From contig NZ_SMOK01000017.1 in NCBI RefSeq assembly GCF_004353925.1, positions 186,001-250,000 of the forward strand: a DNA stretch of 64,000 nt. The letters run 5' to 3'. Below the pieces are notes generated by a model that worked only from the letters and a program-made list of their open reading frames with translations, did no database searches and was not told where the DNA came from. Of this stretch, positions 33,851-43,400 are shown one piece after another. This DNA comes from Pseudomonas sp. H9. Lineage in GTDB: Bacteria > Pseudomonadota > Gammaproteobacteria > Pseudomonadales > Pseudomonadaceae. Numbering within the stretch: the stretch's first letter is position 1; each line of letters begins with the position of its first letter. A program made the position numbers and the translations under genes.

Positions 33851-35694
33851 GGCCGCCTGGCCATCGCAGGGTACTCAGTGAAGTGTTGGCGCTCGCGGTG
33901 CTCCGCCTGTTTGCCCGGGTTGAACGCCGACACCGGGCGGTGATACCCCATCACCCGCGTCCAGACTTCGCAGCGTGTAACCCCGGCGCATTTCGGGCAA
34001 AACGCGTGCTCGCCTGCCAGGTAGCCATGCACCGGGCAGATGGAAAAGGTCGGGGTCACCGTCAGGTAAGGCAGGTGGAAACGCCCTAGGGCGTTGCGTA
34101 CCAGTTGCTTGCAGGCCTGCGTAGAAGAGATCTGCTCGGCCATATACAGGTGCAGCACCGTACCGCCAGTGTATTTACACTGCAGTTCATCCTGAAGCTC
34201 CAGCGCTTCGAACGGGTCATCGGTGTAACCCACCGGCAGTTGCGAGGAGTTGGTGTAGTACGGTGCCTGCGCGCTGCCGGCCTGGAGGATGTCGGGGTAG
34301 CGCTTGAGGTCTTCCTTGGCGAAACGGTATGTGGTGCCTTCGGCAGGTGTCGCCTCCAGGTTGTACAGGTGGCCGGTCTGCTCCTGGAAACGCACAAGGG
34401 TGGCGCGTATATGGTCCAGCAGGTTCAGCGCAAAGCGCCGACCGGTGTCGGTGTGCAGCCCCATCTGGTCATCGCTGAAGTTGCGCAGCATCTCGTGCAG
34501 GCCGTTAACGCCGATGGTAGAAAAGTGGTTGCGCAAGGTGCCCAGGTAGCGCCGGGTATATGGGTACAGACCGGCGTCCATGTGGCGCTGAATCACCTTG
34601 CGTTTGACCTCAAGGCTTTCCATTGCCAGCTCCATCAAGGCGTCCAGGCGCTGGACCAGGCCATTACTGTCGCCTTTGAACAGATAACCCAGTCGAGCGC
34701 AATTGAGCGTGACCACACCCAAAGAGCCGGTCTGCTCCGCCGAACCGAACAAGCCACCACCCCGTTTGAGCAGCTCTCGCACATCCAGTTGCAAGCGGCA
34801 GCACATCGAGCGCACCTGATTGGGCAGCATGTCGGAGTTAAGGAAGTTCTGGAAATACGGCAGGCCATAACGCGCAGTCATCTCGAACAGGCGGTCGGCG
34901 TTGTCGCTATCCCAGGGGAAATCGTGGGTGATGTTGTACGTCGGAATCGGAAAGGTGAACACCCGCCCCTTGGCATCACCCGCCTGCATCACTTCAATGT
35001 AGGCACGATTGAGCAGGTCCATTTCCGCCTGCAGCTCGCCATAGGCAAATGGCATTTCCTCACCGCCAATCACCGGGATCTGCTCGCGCAGGTCTTGCGG
35101 GCATACCCAGTCGAACGTCAGGTTGGTAAAGGGTGTCTGGGTACCCCAGCGCGACGGCACATTGAGGTTGTAGATGAACTCCTGCATGGCCTGACGCACC
35201 TGCGCGTAGTCGAGCCGATCCTTGCGCACATAGGGTGCCAGATAAGTATCAAAGGAGCTGAAGGCCTGAGCACCGGCCCATTCGTTCTGCAGCGTACCGA
35301 GGAAGTTGACCATCTGCCCCAGCGCGCTGCTCAAGTGCTTGGGCGGGCCGGCCTCGACCCGACCGGGTACACCGTTGAGACCTTCATGCAACAACGTGCG
35401 CAGCGACCAACCGGCGCAATAGCCCGCGAGCATGTCCAGGTCGTGCACATGCAGGTCGGCCTCACGATGAGCGCGGCCAATGGCTTCGCTGTACACCTCA
35501 TCAAGCCAGTAATTGGCAGTGACCTTGCCCGCCACATTGAGCACTAGCCCTCCCAGCGAGTAACCCTGATTGGCGTTGGCCTGGACCCGCCAGTCTTCGC
35601 GGTCCAGGTACTCATTCACCGAACTCGCCACTTCGACCAGCGTCTTGCGGTCTGGGCTGCCCCCTACTCCTACCCTGCTCTGCATGCTGCCCAT
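33847..35694 (-). CDS. nrdD: Anaerobic ribonucleoside-triphosphate reductase lacking the ATP-cone
   Basis: A 615-residue class III ribonucleotide reductase. The glycyl radical loop is near the C-terminus (WTRVMGYHRPVSAFNPGK), and the zinc cysteines follow the pattern CPVHG...CPKCAGVTRC. The N-terminus enters the catalytic core at once (TLVEVASSVNEYLDREDW, by residue 18), whereas most NrdD proteins carry a roughly 90-residue ATP-cone first. This explains the short length against about 675-700. No ATP-cone coding is seen upstream, where the promoter and an Anr box lie. It should make deoxynucleotides under low oxygen without dATP shut-off. ATG 35694 has GGGGGA upstream. Confidence 0.9.
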   Translation of the reverse strand: MGSMQSRVGVGGSPDRKTLVEVASSVNEYLDREDWRVQANANQGYSLGGLVLNVAGKVTANYWLDEVYSEAIGRAHREADLHVHDLDMLAGYCAGWSLRTLLHEGLNGVPGRVEAGPPKHLSSALGQMVNFLGTLQNEWAGAQAFSSFDTYLAPYVRKDRLDYAQVRQAMQEFIYNLNVPSRWGTQTPFTNLTFDWVCPQDLREQIPVIGGEEMPFAYGELQAEMDLLNRAYIEVMQAGDAKGRVFTFPIPTYNITHDFPWDSDNADRLFEMTARYGLPYFQNFLNSDMLPNQVRSMCCRLQLDVRELLKRGGGLFGSAEQTGSLGVVTLNCARLGYLFKGDSNGLVQRLDALMELAMESLEVKRKVIQRHMDAGLYPYTRRYLGTLRNHFSTIGVNGLHEMLRNFSDDQMGLHTDTGRRFALNLLDHIRATLVRFQEQTGHLYNLEATPAEGTTYRFAKEDLKRYPDILQAGSAQAPYYTNSSQLPVGYTDDPFEALELQDELQCKYTGGTVLHLYMAEQISSTQACKQLVRNALGRFHLPYLTVTPTFSICPVHGYLAGEHAFCPKCAGVTRCEVWTRVMGYHRPVSAFNPGKQAEHRERQHFTEYPAMARRP

Positions 35695-35780
35695 TTGTCC
35701 CCCGACACTACATATAGGTGTTTAACTTCAAAAAAAACACAATATGCAGTGCAGGTTACGGATAAAACGGCGCGCTGGGA

Positions 35781-35794
35781 TTGATTGATATCAA
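35781..35794. promoter_or_regulatory. Anr/Dnr (FNR-type) box upstream of nrdD
   Basis: TTGATTGATATCAA is an exact TTGAT-N4-ATCAA match, centred 93 bases before the nrdD start on the minus strand. Confidence 0.82.
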
Positions 35795-35811
35795 GGTTGC
35801 CAGGCACTTGT

Positions 35812-35880
35812 TGGAGCGGGCTTGCCCCCGCGACAGCGGTGTGACAGTGACATCCTATCGCGGGGCAAGCCCGCTCCTAC
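35812..35880. repeat. REP inverted pair overlapping a stop codon
   Basis: TGGAGCGGGCTTGCCCCCGC at the left and the inverse CGGGGCAAGCCCGCTCCTAC at the right. The final bases (35877-35879) form the TAG stop of the minus-strand membrane protein gene, so the REP inserted at, or defines, the end of that gene. Confidence 0.85.
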
Positions 35881-36311
35881 CCGTAGAACATGGCCTTGGC
35901 GAGGATCACGATCAGCAGCATGTGGCTGAGAATGCTGTAGCGAATTCGGCGGGCGCGCTCTTCACTTAGGCGCCCCCGCTGCAGCCAGTAGGCCAACAGC
36001 AAGTAATGCCCGATGATGCTCAGCGCCAGGAGGATTTTCAGGCTCAGCAGGCTGGCAAAGCTGCTTGCCAGTGGCTGGCTCAGTGCGCTGCGGTGATACC
36101 AGGCCAGCACAGCCCCGGCGCCATACAGCACCAGCACCACACCATGCAGCACCTTGCGCGAGCGTGAAGCGATGGCCTGATCAACCGCAAGTTGCGAGCC
36201 AGGCAACAACTGCCGGCGCGCCGAATACCAGATGCACACTTCAAAGAACAACGTGCCAATGAAGGCAATCGCCGCCAGCAGATGGATCACCAGCACGTAC
36301 GGATAGAACAT
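35877..36311 (-). CDS. Four-helix membrane protein with one histidine per helix (CopD/HemJ-like)
   Basis: A 144-residue integral membrane protein with four segments (about 4-28, 53-72, 84-110, 126-143). Each segment holds one histidine: H10 (VLVIHLLAAIAFIG), H56 (KVLHGVVL), H102 (IIGHYLLL) and H130 (ILSHMLLI). This pattern resembles small haem- or copper-handling membrane proteins of the CopD/HemJ type. The assignment is by pattern only. A perfect AGGAGG lies six bases before ATG 36311. It is the last gene of an Anr-boxed operon with NnrS and the HemN-like protein, all linked to haem or nitric oxide, which supports a haem-related role. Confidence 0.7.
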   Translation of the reverse strand: MFYPYVLVIHLLAAIAFIGTLFFEVCIWYSARRQLLPGSQLAVDQAIASRSRKVLHGVVLVLYGAGAVLAWYHRSALSQPLASSFASLLSLKILLALSIIGHYLLLAYWLQRGRLSEERARRIRYSILSHMLLIVILAKAMFYG

Positions 36312-36336
36312 CGTCAGCCTCCTGCTACGCTGCGGG

Positions 36337-37527
36337 CTATCCCGGATGCCCGTCAACCCGTGCACTCAACAACATGGGCGCGTAACGCCAGAGAATCAGG
36401 GCAAACGCCGCAATCCAGCAGCCCCCGGCAAGCCATAACCCCGTCATTGGCATCCACGGCACCAGTAGCACTCGGCTCACCCCGGCGAGGTTAAGCAGGA
36501 TGAACGCCAATGTCACCCCCGCAGGGGGCTGCAAAGGCCGCCCGGTATGCCCCAGGCTGACCCGGGCGACCATGGCCAGAATCAACCCGGCCATTGCGCC
36601 GACGGTCAGGCTGTGCAGCGCGAGGCTTGGGTTCACGGTGACGCCAAAATGCCACAGCGCCATGCCCAGGCAGGCAACGGCCAACCAGCCATAGGCGACA
36701 TGCAACGACCACAGCAACGGCACGTGCCACAGTCCATGATCATGCCAACGCCACACCCGCAGCCCATGCCCGAAGGCCAACACCGCGAATAGCACACCGA
36801 TCCAGGCATTGGCGGACACTGCAGGGCCTGCCACATACAACAGCGCCACCAACGCAGTGCCTGCCAGCAGAACGCCGTCCAGCCAAGGCCAGGGCGCCAC
36901 ACTTTCGACTCGCCCCAATCCGCGCTGGGTAAAGAACGGAATAACTCGCCCTGCAATCAATCCCATCAGCGCAGCAACCAGCCAGATGCCACTGAGCACA
37001 CCCTGACGTTGCCAGCCGTCGTGTCCCTGAGCCAACCCGTACATCGCAATGGCATCCGCTGCCGTCAGCAACAGCAGCACCAACACGACCGGGTAATTTC
37101 GCTTTTGCCGAACCCGCCACAGCGCCCTGGCCATCAGCACAGCCACCAGCAGCGGGAAGGCTAGCTCCACCAACACCAGCAACGGCCATGGCAGATTGAC
37201 CAGCCAGGCCAGACGGCCCGCCAGCCACAATAGCGCCAACACCGCCAGCGGAGTGCCACTGAGCCCAGGCTGACCAGTCCAGTTTTGCACCGCGGTTAGC
37301 AGGAAACCGGCGATGATCGCCAAGCCAAAACCAAACAACAATTCGTGCCGGTGCCAGGCCAGCCAGCCCCCGGCGGGTTGCCAGTCCCCCAGCGCGCCTT
37401 GCAATGCCGCCAGCCATAGCGGCACCGCAAGCAATGCCAGGCCACAACCGGCAAGAAAGAAAGGGCGAAACGCCAGACGCAACAGCGGCACAATGGCCAA
37501 GGCTTTACGCCGATCAAGGACCTGCAT
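36337..37527 (-). CDS. nnrS: NnrS family haem-copper membrane protein
   Basis: A 396-residue protein with about twelve membrane segments. The N-terminal LRLAFRPFFLAGCGLALLAV and WHRHELLFGFGLAIIAGFLL are hallmarks of NnrS. The family binds haem and copper and protects against nitric oxide; expression is usually driven by an NO-responsive FNR-type regulator such as Dnr. GGGAG lies seven bases before ATG 37527. It lies 20 bases after the HemN-like gene in an operon headed by a perfect Anr/Dnr box. No nitrite or NO reductase genes are in the window. Confidence 0.9.
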   Translation of the reverse strand: MQVLDRRKALAIVPLLRLAFRPFFLAGCGLALLAVPLWLAALQGALGDWQPAGGWLAWHRHELLFGFGLAIIAGFLLTAVQNWTGQPGLSGTPLAVLALLWLAGRLAWLVNLPWPLLVLVELAFPLLVAVLMARALWRVRQKRNYPVVLVLLLLTAADAIAMYGLAQGHDGWQRQGVLSGIWLVAALMGLIAGRVIPFFTQRGLGRVESVAPWPWLDGVLLAGTALVALLYVAGPAVSANAWIGVLFAVLAFGHGLRVWRWHDHGLWHVPLLWSLHVAYGWLAVACLGMALWHFGVTVNPSLALHSLTVGAMAGLILAMVARVSLGHTGRPLQPPAGVTLAFILLNLAGVSRVLLVPWMPMTGLWLAGGCWIAAFALILWRYAPMLLSARVDGHPG

Positions 37528-37547
37528 GTTTCGACTCCCGGCATTCG

Positions 37548-38603
37548 CTATGCGGTCGTGGTGGGCAACCAGCCTCGGCATGTGGCCAATTGGCCCTGCT
37601 GCAGTTTTTCCAGGTACATACCCAGCGCCTCGGCATTTTGCGCATACAGCGTATCAATCTGACTGATGGCCCCCAGGCCAACGCCTAAGTGGTCGCAGTA
37701 ACCATAGCGGGTAAAACCCAAGATGTTGCGATGCAAGCGACCACGCTCTTGCGCGATAGCCAGATCATCGTCCGGCCTGACAAACAGCCCCAGACCGATG
37801 TGCTGATAGCCCGCCTCCAACAGACGTTCAAAACAAATTCTGCGCATCAGCGTTTTGTCGGGCGCGCTTCCGACAAGACGTTGGCCACAGTGGGCATAGC
37901 GTAACGGTGGCTGGGCATAATCGAACACCTGCAAGCGGTCGGGCTCCAGTTCTATCAGGGTGGCCAGTTTCCGGGTGACACTGTCCGGGGTTTGCCAGGC
38001 ATGGCCATAACCAAGGTCAACACTTACTGTTCGGAAGCCAAAGGTACGCGCGGCATCGATCAGCGATTGAATGGGCGCAGGGTTCTGAAAGCTGGCCACT
38101 GACAGACCGTTGGCGATGTCTGGCACACCAATGCTGACATGAAGAAAACCCAGCTCACGCAGAACGCCCATGGTCGCCCAGGTAGTGTGCTGCACATCGA
38201 CATCAACGCTGTAATCATCACTTTCGTCGAAGATAAAGTTGAAGCGCCGCCGCAATTGGCTCATCAACTGCTGTAGCCGCGCAGGCTCGGGCGTGAGCCC
38301 CCCCAGATGAAACTGCTCGACCCGCTGCTGCTTCGCCACGTGACAGCCAACCCGCTCGATCTCCTGGGCCAGGCCGCGAAAATAAGCCTCCATGCAATGC
38401 CCGGCAACACGCAAATGCGCCGGCACCTGCAGGTTCAACGCCAACTGGCGTTGCTGTTGACGACTGCTGCGTAACGCACGCAGTACATCCAGTGAACCGA
38501 CACCAGGGTGGAATGCACTAGCATCGAGATGGCAATAGGGTTCGAGCACGCCTTCATCGTGTCGAACGGTTGGCTCGCTGTGAGAGTGAAGGACATCGAG
38601 CAT
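37548..38603 (-). CDS. HemN-like protein lacking the radical-SAM cysteine motif
   Basis: A 351-residue relative of oxygen-independent coproporphyrinogen III oxidase, clearly shorter than the usual 455-460. HemN-type stretches remain: RRRFNFIFDE, SVDVDVQ (usually IEVDPR), LHVSIGVPDI (usually RISFGVQDF), FGFRTVSVDLGYG, and RLQVFDYAQPPLRY (usually VFNYAHLP). The [4Fe-4S]-binding HIPFCxxxCxxCGC segment is replaced by QVPAHLRVAGHC, with one cysteine only (C70). The C-terminal domain is also cut short. Radical SAM chemistry is therefore not expected. A haem- or porphyrin-binding or regulatory role is inference. It is the first gene of an Anr-boxed operon with nnrS. GGAG lies eight bases before ATG 38603. 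Confidence 0.75.
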   Translation of the reverse strand: MLDVLHSHSEPTVRHDEGVLEPYCHLDASAFHPGVGSLDVLRALRSSRQQQRQLALNLQVPAHLRVAGHCMEAYFRGLAQEIERVGCHVAKQQRVEQFHLGGLTPEPARLQQLMSQLRRRFNFIFDESDDYSVDVDVQHTTWATMGVLRELGFLHVSIGVPDIANGLSVASFQNPAPIQSLIDAARTFGFRTVSVDLGYGHAWQTPDSVTRKLATLIELEPDRLQVFDYAQPPLRYAHCGQRLVGSAPDKTLMRRICFERLLEAGYQHIGLGLFVRPDDDLAIAQERGRLHRNILGFTRYGYCDHLGVGLGAISQIDTLYAQNAEALGMYLEKLQQGQLATCRGWLPTTTA

Positions 38604-38662
38604 GACGGGGCTCCGAGACGAACTGCGAAGCTTCAGTGTCTGCCGAGAACGGCGTGAGGGCC

Positions 38663-38676
38663 TTGATTTGTATCAA
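38663..38676. promoter_or_regulatory. Anr/Dnr (FNR-type) box upstream of the HemN-like/nnrS operon
   Basis: TTGATTTGTATCAA is an exact TTGAT-N4-ATCAA match, centred 66 bases before the start codon at 38603 on the minus strand. Confidence 0.82.
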
Positions 38677-38708
38677 GCGCTGGTGGTCTGCCATAGCGGG
38701 CCTCAGTG

Positions 38709-39755
38709 TCAATTCCGCCAGCGCTTGAACCAGGGCACCGGCTTGTTGAACGCATCCTGCAGCTCGCAGACCGTGGTCTGTCGTACCGACGGATCAAACG
38801 CCAACGCTCTGCGCAGTGCAGGCCAACAGTGCTTCGGAAGGTTCGGCGGCGCTTGCAGCTTTTGATCAAGCCCCTCGTCACGCGCCTGGGTCGAAGGCAA
38901 TCGGCGGAACGGGTGTTTGCCACTGGCCAACTCATAAATCACACACGCCAGCGAATACAGATCGCTCCTGACTGACAGTGCGGCACCCTCCAGTAGCTCA
39001 GGAGCAGCATAACTGGGCGTCCAGGCCTTGAAGCGCGCGCGACTGAGTTGCGGCAAAGCGCTCAAGCTGCCCTCCTCTGCCTGACTCAGGCCGAAGTCAA
39101 ACAGGCGCACCCCCTCTTCGCACAACATCACGTTACTCAACTTGAGGTCGCCGTGCAGCACACCACAAGCGTGGCTGTAGGCCAAGGCATCCAGCAGCGG
39201 CAGCAGTACATTACACAGCTCGTTCCACGGTAAACCAGCAGGCCGCTCACAGAGCAGTTTGTCCAGCGCCAGGCCGCGCATCAGCTCCATGGTGATAAAG
39301 GCGCGGCGCCAGTGGCTGTCCACCTCGAAACTGTACAAGCGCACGACGTTCGGGTGGCGCAAACGTCGGGTCAGGGTGAACTCGCTGAACAGCAAGGCGC
39401 TGGCATCCGGTGACTCGGCGAATGCTTCGCTTATGACCTTGAGCGCAATGTAAGGGTCCGGATCACCGAACTGTTCGTGAAGTAGATCCCGCGCGCGATA
39501 AACGGCCCCCATACCACCGGCTCCGAGCAAGTGTTCGAGGCGGTAACGCCCAGCCAATACTTCCGGAAGTTCACCGGCAGGCAGCACAGGCTTGGTGTTG
39601 ATACGCGAGCACTTTTGGGAGCGCTTGCGGCCTTTGCCCTTGGCTCCAACGCAAGGGGGCGCCTCGTGGGCGTTGGCGAAAGCGAAATACGTCAGGTTCT
39701 CGGCCGCGTCCTGGCCTGGCTGGATGTGCTCTTGCACAGGCTTGAAGTCACTCAT
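38709..39755 (-). CDS. stk1: T6SS-associated serine/threonine protein kinase
   Basis: A 348-residue Hanks-type kinase with a roughly 65-residue basic N-terminal tail. The glycine loop LGAGGMGAVY, the lysine K106 in YIALKV, the catalytic loop LHGDLKLSNVML (HGD instead of HRD), LFDFGLS and the SYAAPELLEG activation segment are present, so activity is likely. Unlike PpkA it has no membrane segment or sensor domain, which matches the Stk1 type found at the end of several Pseudomonas T6SS clusters. It overlaps stp1 by four bases (ATGA). Its likely target is a forkhead-associated domain protein such as the one at 46701. Confidence 0.88.
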   Translation of the reverse strand: MSDFKPVQEHIQPGQDAAENLTYFAFANAHEAPPCVGAKGKGRKRSQKCSRINTKPVLPAGELPEVLAGRYRLEHLLGAGGMGAVYRARDLLHEQFGDPDPYIALKVISEAFAESPDASALLFSEFTLTRRLRHPNVVRLYSFEVDSHWRRAFITMELMRGLALDKLLCERPAGLPWNELCNVLLPLLDALAYSHACGVLHGDLKLSNVMLCEEGVRLFDFGLSQAEEGSLSALPQLSRARFKAWTPSYAAPELLEGAALSVRSDLYSLACVIYELASGKHPFRRLPSTQARDEGLDQKLQAPPNLPKHCWPALRRALAFDPSVRQTTVCELQDAFNKPVPWFKRWRN

Positions 39756-40480
39756 TGGCGGATCACCACAGCGGTCATGTTGTCCCTTGCCGCGCCTTGC
39801 ATGGCGCCGTCGAACAGACGTTCCAGCGCCGCTTGCGGCGACGCCAGGCTCAACGCAGCGCCCAGCGCGTCACTGGTCAGCCCCTGATACAGGCCATCAC
39901 TGCACAGCAAAAAGACATCACCGGGATAGACCTGCAGCTCCAGGATCTCCAGGGTCAGCTGTTCACTCGCGCCCACCGCCCGTGTCAGGGCGTTGGCCGC
40001 CGGATGCACCCGCGCCTGCTCGACGCTGATCTGTTGCGCATCGAGCAGTTGCTGCAGCAGTGAATGGTCTCTTGATAGCTGATACAACCGCTGCCCGCGC
40101 CACAAGTAACAGCGACTGTCACCCGCCCAGATGCACGCCGCACGGTTGCCTCTGAGCAGCAGTGCAACCACTGTGCTGCCCATGATGCTGTCCTGGCACT
40201 CGGCAGTGACGGTCAACTCTTGGCGCAGTCGCCGGTTAAGCCAGTGCAGGCACTGGCGCAGGCCCTTGAGTTGCTGTTCAAAACCTCCCTGCTCCGGTAA
40301 CTCAGCCAGGCTGGCCACGATCAACTGACTGGCGATGTCACCCCGTTGATGCCCACCCATGCCGTCCGCGACCACCCAGAGCCCTTGCTCCGGGCACGCG
40401 AGAAAGGCATCTTCGTTACGTGCTCGGACCTTGCCCGGATCGGTGCGCGCAGCGCTGCGCCAAGGCCGGTTGACCGGCAT
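39752..40480 (-). CDS. stp1: PP2C-type serine/threonine phosphatase
   Basis: A 242-residue PPM phosphatase. The metal-binding aspartates lie in VRARNEDAFL, VVADGMGGHQRG, LCSDGLYQGL and the terminal ARDNMTAVVI. It removes the phosphate put on by the adjacent kinase, giving an on/off switch for the secretion system. It overlaps tssM by one base and the kinase by four, in a tightly packed operon tail. Confidence 0.9.
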   Translation of the reverse strand: MPVNRPWRSAARTDPGKVRARNEDAFLACPEQGLWVVADGMGGHQRGDIASQLIVASLAELPEQGGFEQQLKGLRQCLHWLNRRLRQELTVTAECQDSIMGSTVVALLLRGNRAACIWAGDSRCYLWRGQRLYQLSRDHSLLQQLLDAQQISVEQARVHPAANALTRAVGASEQLTLEILELQVYPGDVFLLCSDGLYQGLTSDALGAALSLASPQAALERLFDGAMQGAARDNMTAVVIRQ

Positions 40481-43400
40481 CAGAGCTCCACCGGCATGCG
40501 ATAGCTGCGCAAAACCCGCACATCAAACGGATTCGGCACGCGCTGACTCATGAGCAGATAGTTGGCACGCAGCCCTCCCACCTCAGCCTTCAGCACCATC
40601 ACGTCGCGGCCAGTCAGGTACTCGGTCTGCATCAGGTCGAACAGACGGAACAACGACCAGGGCCCGGTGTTCTTCTCGATGCCAATCGAGAGCCCGGCGG
40701 CCTTTTCCAGCACCAGGCTGGTCCGACCGTCATCGGCATCGGTTGGCCATTGGAAAGATTTCGGCACGATCGGACCGTGACGGTACTCCATGGTCTTGTC
40801 GCCGAATCGGAACTCGGAACGGCTAACCACTGGGTCCAGGGTGTACGGTTCCAGCTTGAACTGCACCTGCGGTTGCGCCGGGTTTTGCGCGAAGAAGCTC
40901 TGGCGGATCACCTGGGCCGCAGCCACTTGATCGAGGTAAGCCCTGGAGACTGGCAGACTGTGGCCGTCGATGCTGCGCAGGTGATAATTGCTCGGCCCGC
41001 CACTGACGAATGGCCGCATGTAGGTTTCAAAGAAGCGATCAGCAATACCCTGGGCCTTGAAGAACTCGCGAAAGTCGTTCATGGCGACATCGCTGGTGCT
41101 ATGGGCGTTGAAGGGGTAACGCTTGCTGATGGCCTTGCCGTAGAAGCTGTACAGCTCGCTCTGGTAGCGCTGATTCAGGTACTGGTAGGCGTCGCTGAGC
41201 ACCAGGCGCCAAGCGTCCTCGGCCAGCAGGTTGAACCAGGCACTCACGGGGCGCGGCAAGCGCGTCGATGCGTTGCGCAGGTTGCTCAACACATCACACT
41301 GGCCGCGCATGCGGGTCTTGGCCAACTCGTACGCCGCCTGTTCGGGCACACTGGCACGGGCCAGGCCGGCCAGTTGCAGCTGTAGATCGTTCAGCGCCTG
41401 AAGCACCGGAGTCAGGTCCGCCGTTGGGCCGTCGTTGTCATCCAGCAGACGGTGCAGCGGCTCAAAGCGGCGTTGCAATGATTTTTTCGCAGTGTCTGGC
41501 AAATGCTGAGCCAGCGCGCCCTGAGCCTGCCCAGCTACTGTTGCAACCTTGCCCAGCGCCCCACCCTTCGCGGACACCTTGCCCGCTGCGGCGCTTATCT
41601 GTTCAGCGCTTACGGCATTGGCCTGAAAGCGGGTGTTTTCACGTATCGCCATCAGTAGTTGCAGCACCGGCGAGTTGGCCGAGATCAAACCTGCAACCTG
41701 ATCAGCGCCCTCTCCGGCATCACCGAACGGTTGCAGGCCAACCTGGCCGATCGCCTCACTCCAGTAGTTGGCATAGTCACGAAAATACAGCTGCTCAAGC
41801 TCCACCATCAGCCCGCGCAGGTCCATGTCGCTGATACCGCTGCCTTCACCCAACACCCAGTTATCGCGCAGGATATCGTTGACCAGCGTAACGCCCTGAA
41901 TCGAAAAGTACTGCTGATAACCTTGCTGAGTGTAGAAGCCCGGAATGGCGTAGTCGGTGCCGTAGAACAGCTCCCCTTGCGAGCCCAGATGCTGGCTCAA
42001 ACGGTACTCCGGCAGGCTGCGCCCCTGCTCACGCAACGCACGGTACACCACGTTGGCGAGCGACTCGCTACGCAAGATCTGGCGGGCCTGGGCTACCAGC
42101 GTCTCGTTCAGCGGAAAGCTGAATGGCAGTGCCAGCAAGCGTTCAAAGTGCTGGTTCAGGCCATTCTGCACAGCGGTATTACCGCTATAGCGTGAAGACC
42201 AATCGGTGGCTACCCAGCGCTGCAACCAGGCATGGTCGCGACGGTCTTGCAGGTTCAACATCAGGTACGCCCGCAGGCTGTTGAGCAGGCGGTCACGATT
42301 ACTCAGGCTGGTACGGATCTGTTCTTCGAGCATCTGCGCCACCTGTGGCAACAACAGCGCCTGAAGTTCACGCTCGTAGGCGCTGAGCACCACCGGGTTG
42401 CTTTCACGCCCCTGGTACAGGCCGACCCGCTCGTGCAACGCGACTCCCCGCGTACCCGGAAACACCTGGGTGGCCTGGAAACGGGTGTCGAGGGCGTTGA
42501 GCGCCGCCATCGCATCATCGTCGGCAGTCAGACTGGAGCGCTGCTGGGTCCAGCTCTGCGCCAGAGTGCGCAGCTTTTCCAGGCGCTCATAATTAATGGA
42601 GAAGCCTGCGGCCCAGAGCAGACCAAACAACACCAGGGCCAACAATGCTCCACCGTAAACTGCACGCTGGCCCCAATGAATGCGGCTACGCTCACGCCGG
42701 TCCAGGCCAGCCAAATCGGCTTCGGGAAAAATTACCCGGCTCAGCAGATGGTGAATGAAGCGCGATTGACTGCTGTGCAGGGGCGACGGTGCGTCGCTGC
42801 GCTCACGCTGTTGGTCGCGCTTTTCCTTCAGGTGCGGCACGCCGGTCAAGTAAAAACCACGCAACCGGCTCGCCCGCTGGTAGCGGTTTCCCGTGAACGC
42901 CGCCTCAACGAACACGCACAGGTGCTGGCCGATCTTCCCCAATTGATGTGGGAAGTCGAGAATGCGGCCACGGCGCTGGGTATCGCGCTCCTGGTGCATG
43001 CGCATGATCACCTGGCTGTTCAGGTGGCGCAGCAATTCTTCGAACGCTTGGCGCAGTACGTCGACGTCAGTGCCGTTCTGCTCCTTGAGAAAACTGGTAC
43101 CGAGTACCTGATCGCTTTCCTCGCGACTCAACTGATCGAAAAACTCATCGAAACCCAGCAACTGGTCGGCTTTGCTCAACACCAGATACACCGGCACGTC
43201 GACATGCAGAGCCTGATGCACTTCGTGCAAACGCTGGCGCACCTTACGTGCCAACGACTCAACCTCGGTTTTATCGTCGGTGAGCAGTTTTTCGACCGGT
43301 AGGGTCACCAGCACGCCATTCAACGGTCGCCCACGACGGCGCTTGCGCAACAGGGTGAGCAAGGTGTTCCAGCCAGTACTGTCGACACCTTCGGTTTCCT

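Noticed and set aside
34105..35547. A 480-codon plus-strand frame opposite nrdD
   Set aside because: The NrdD coding on the minus strand is certain; this frame has shadow-type composition.
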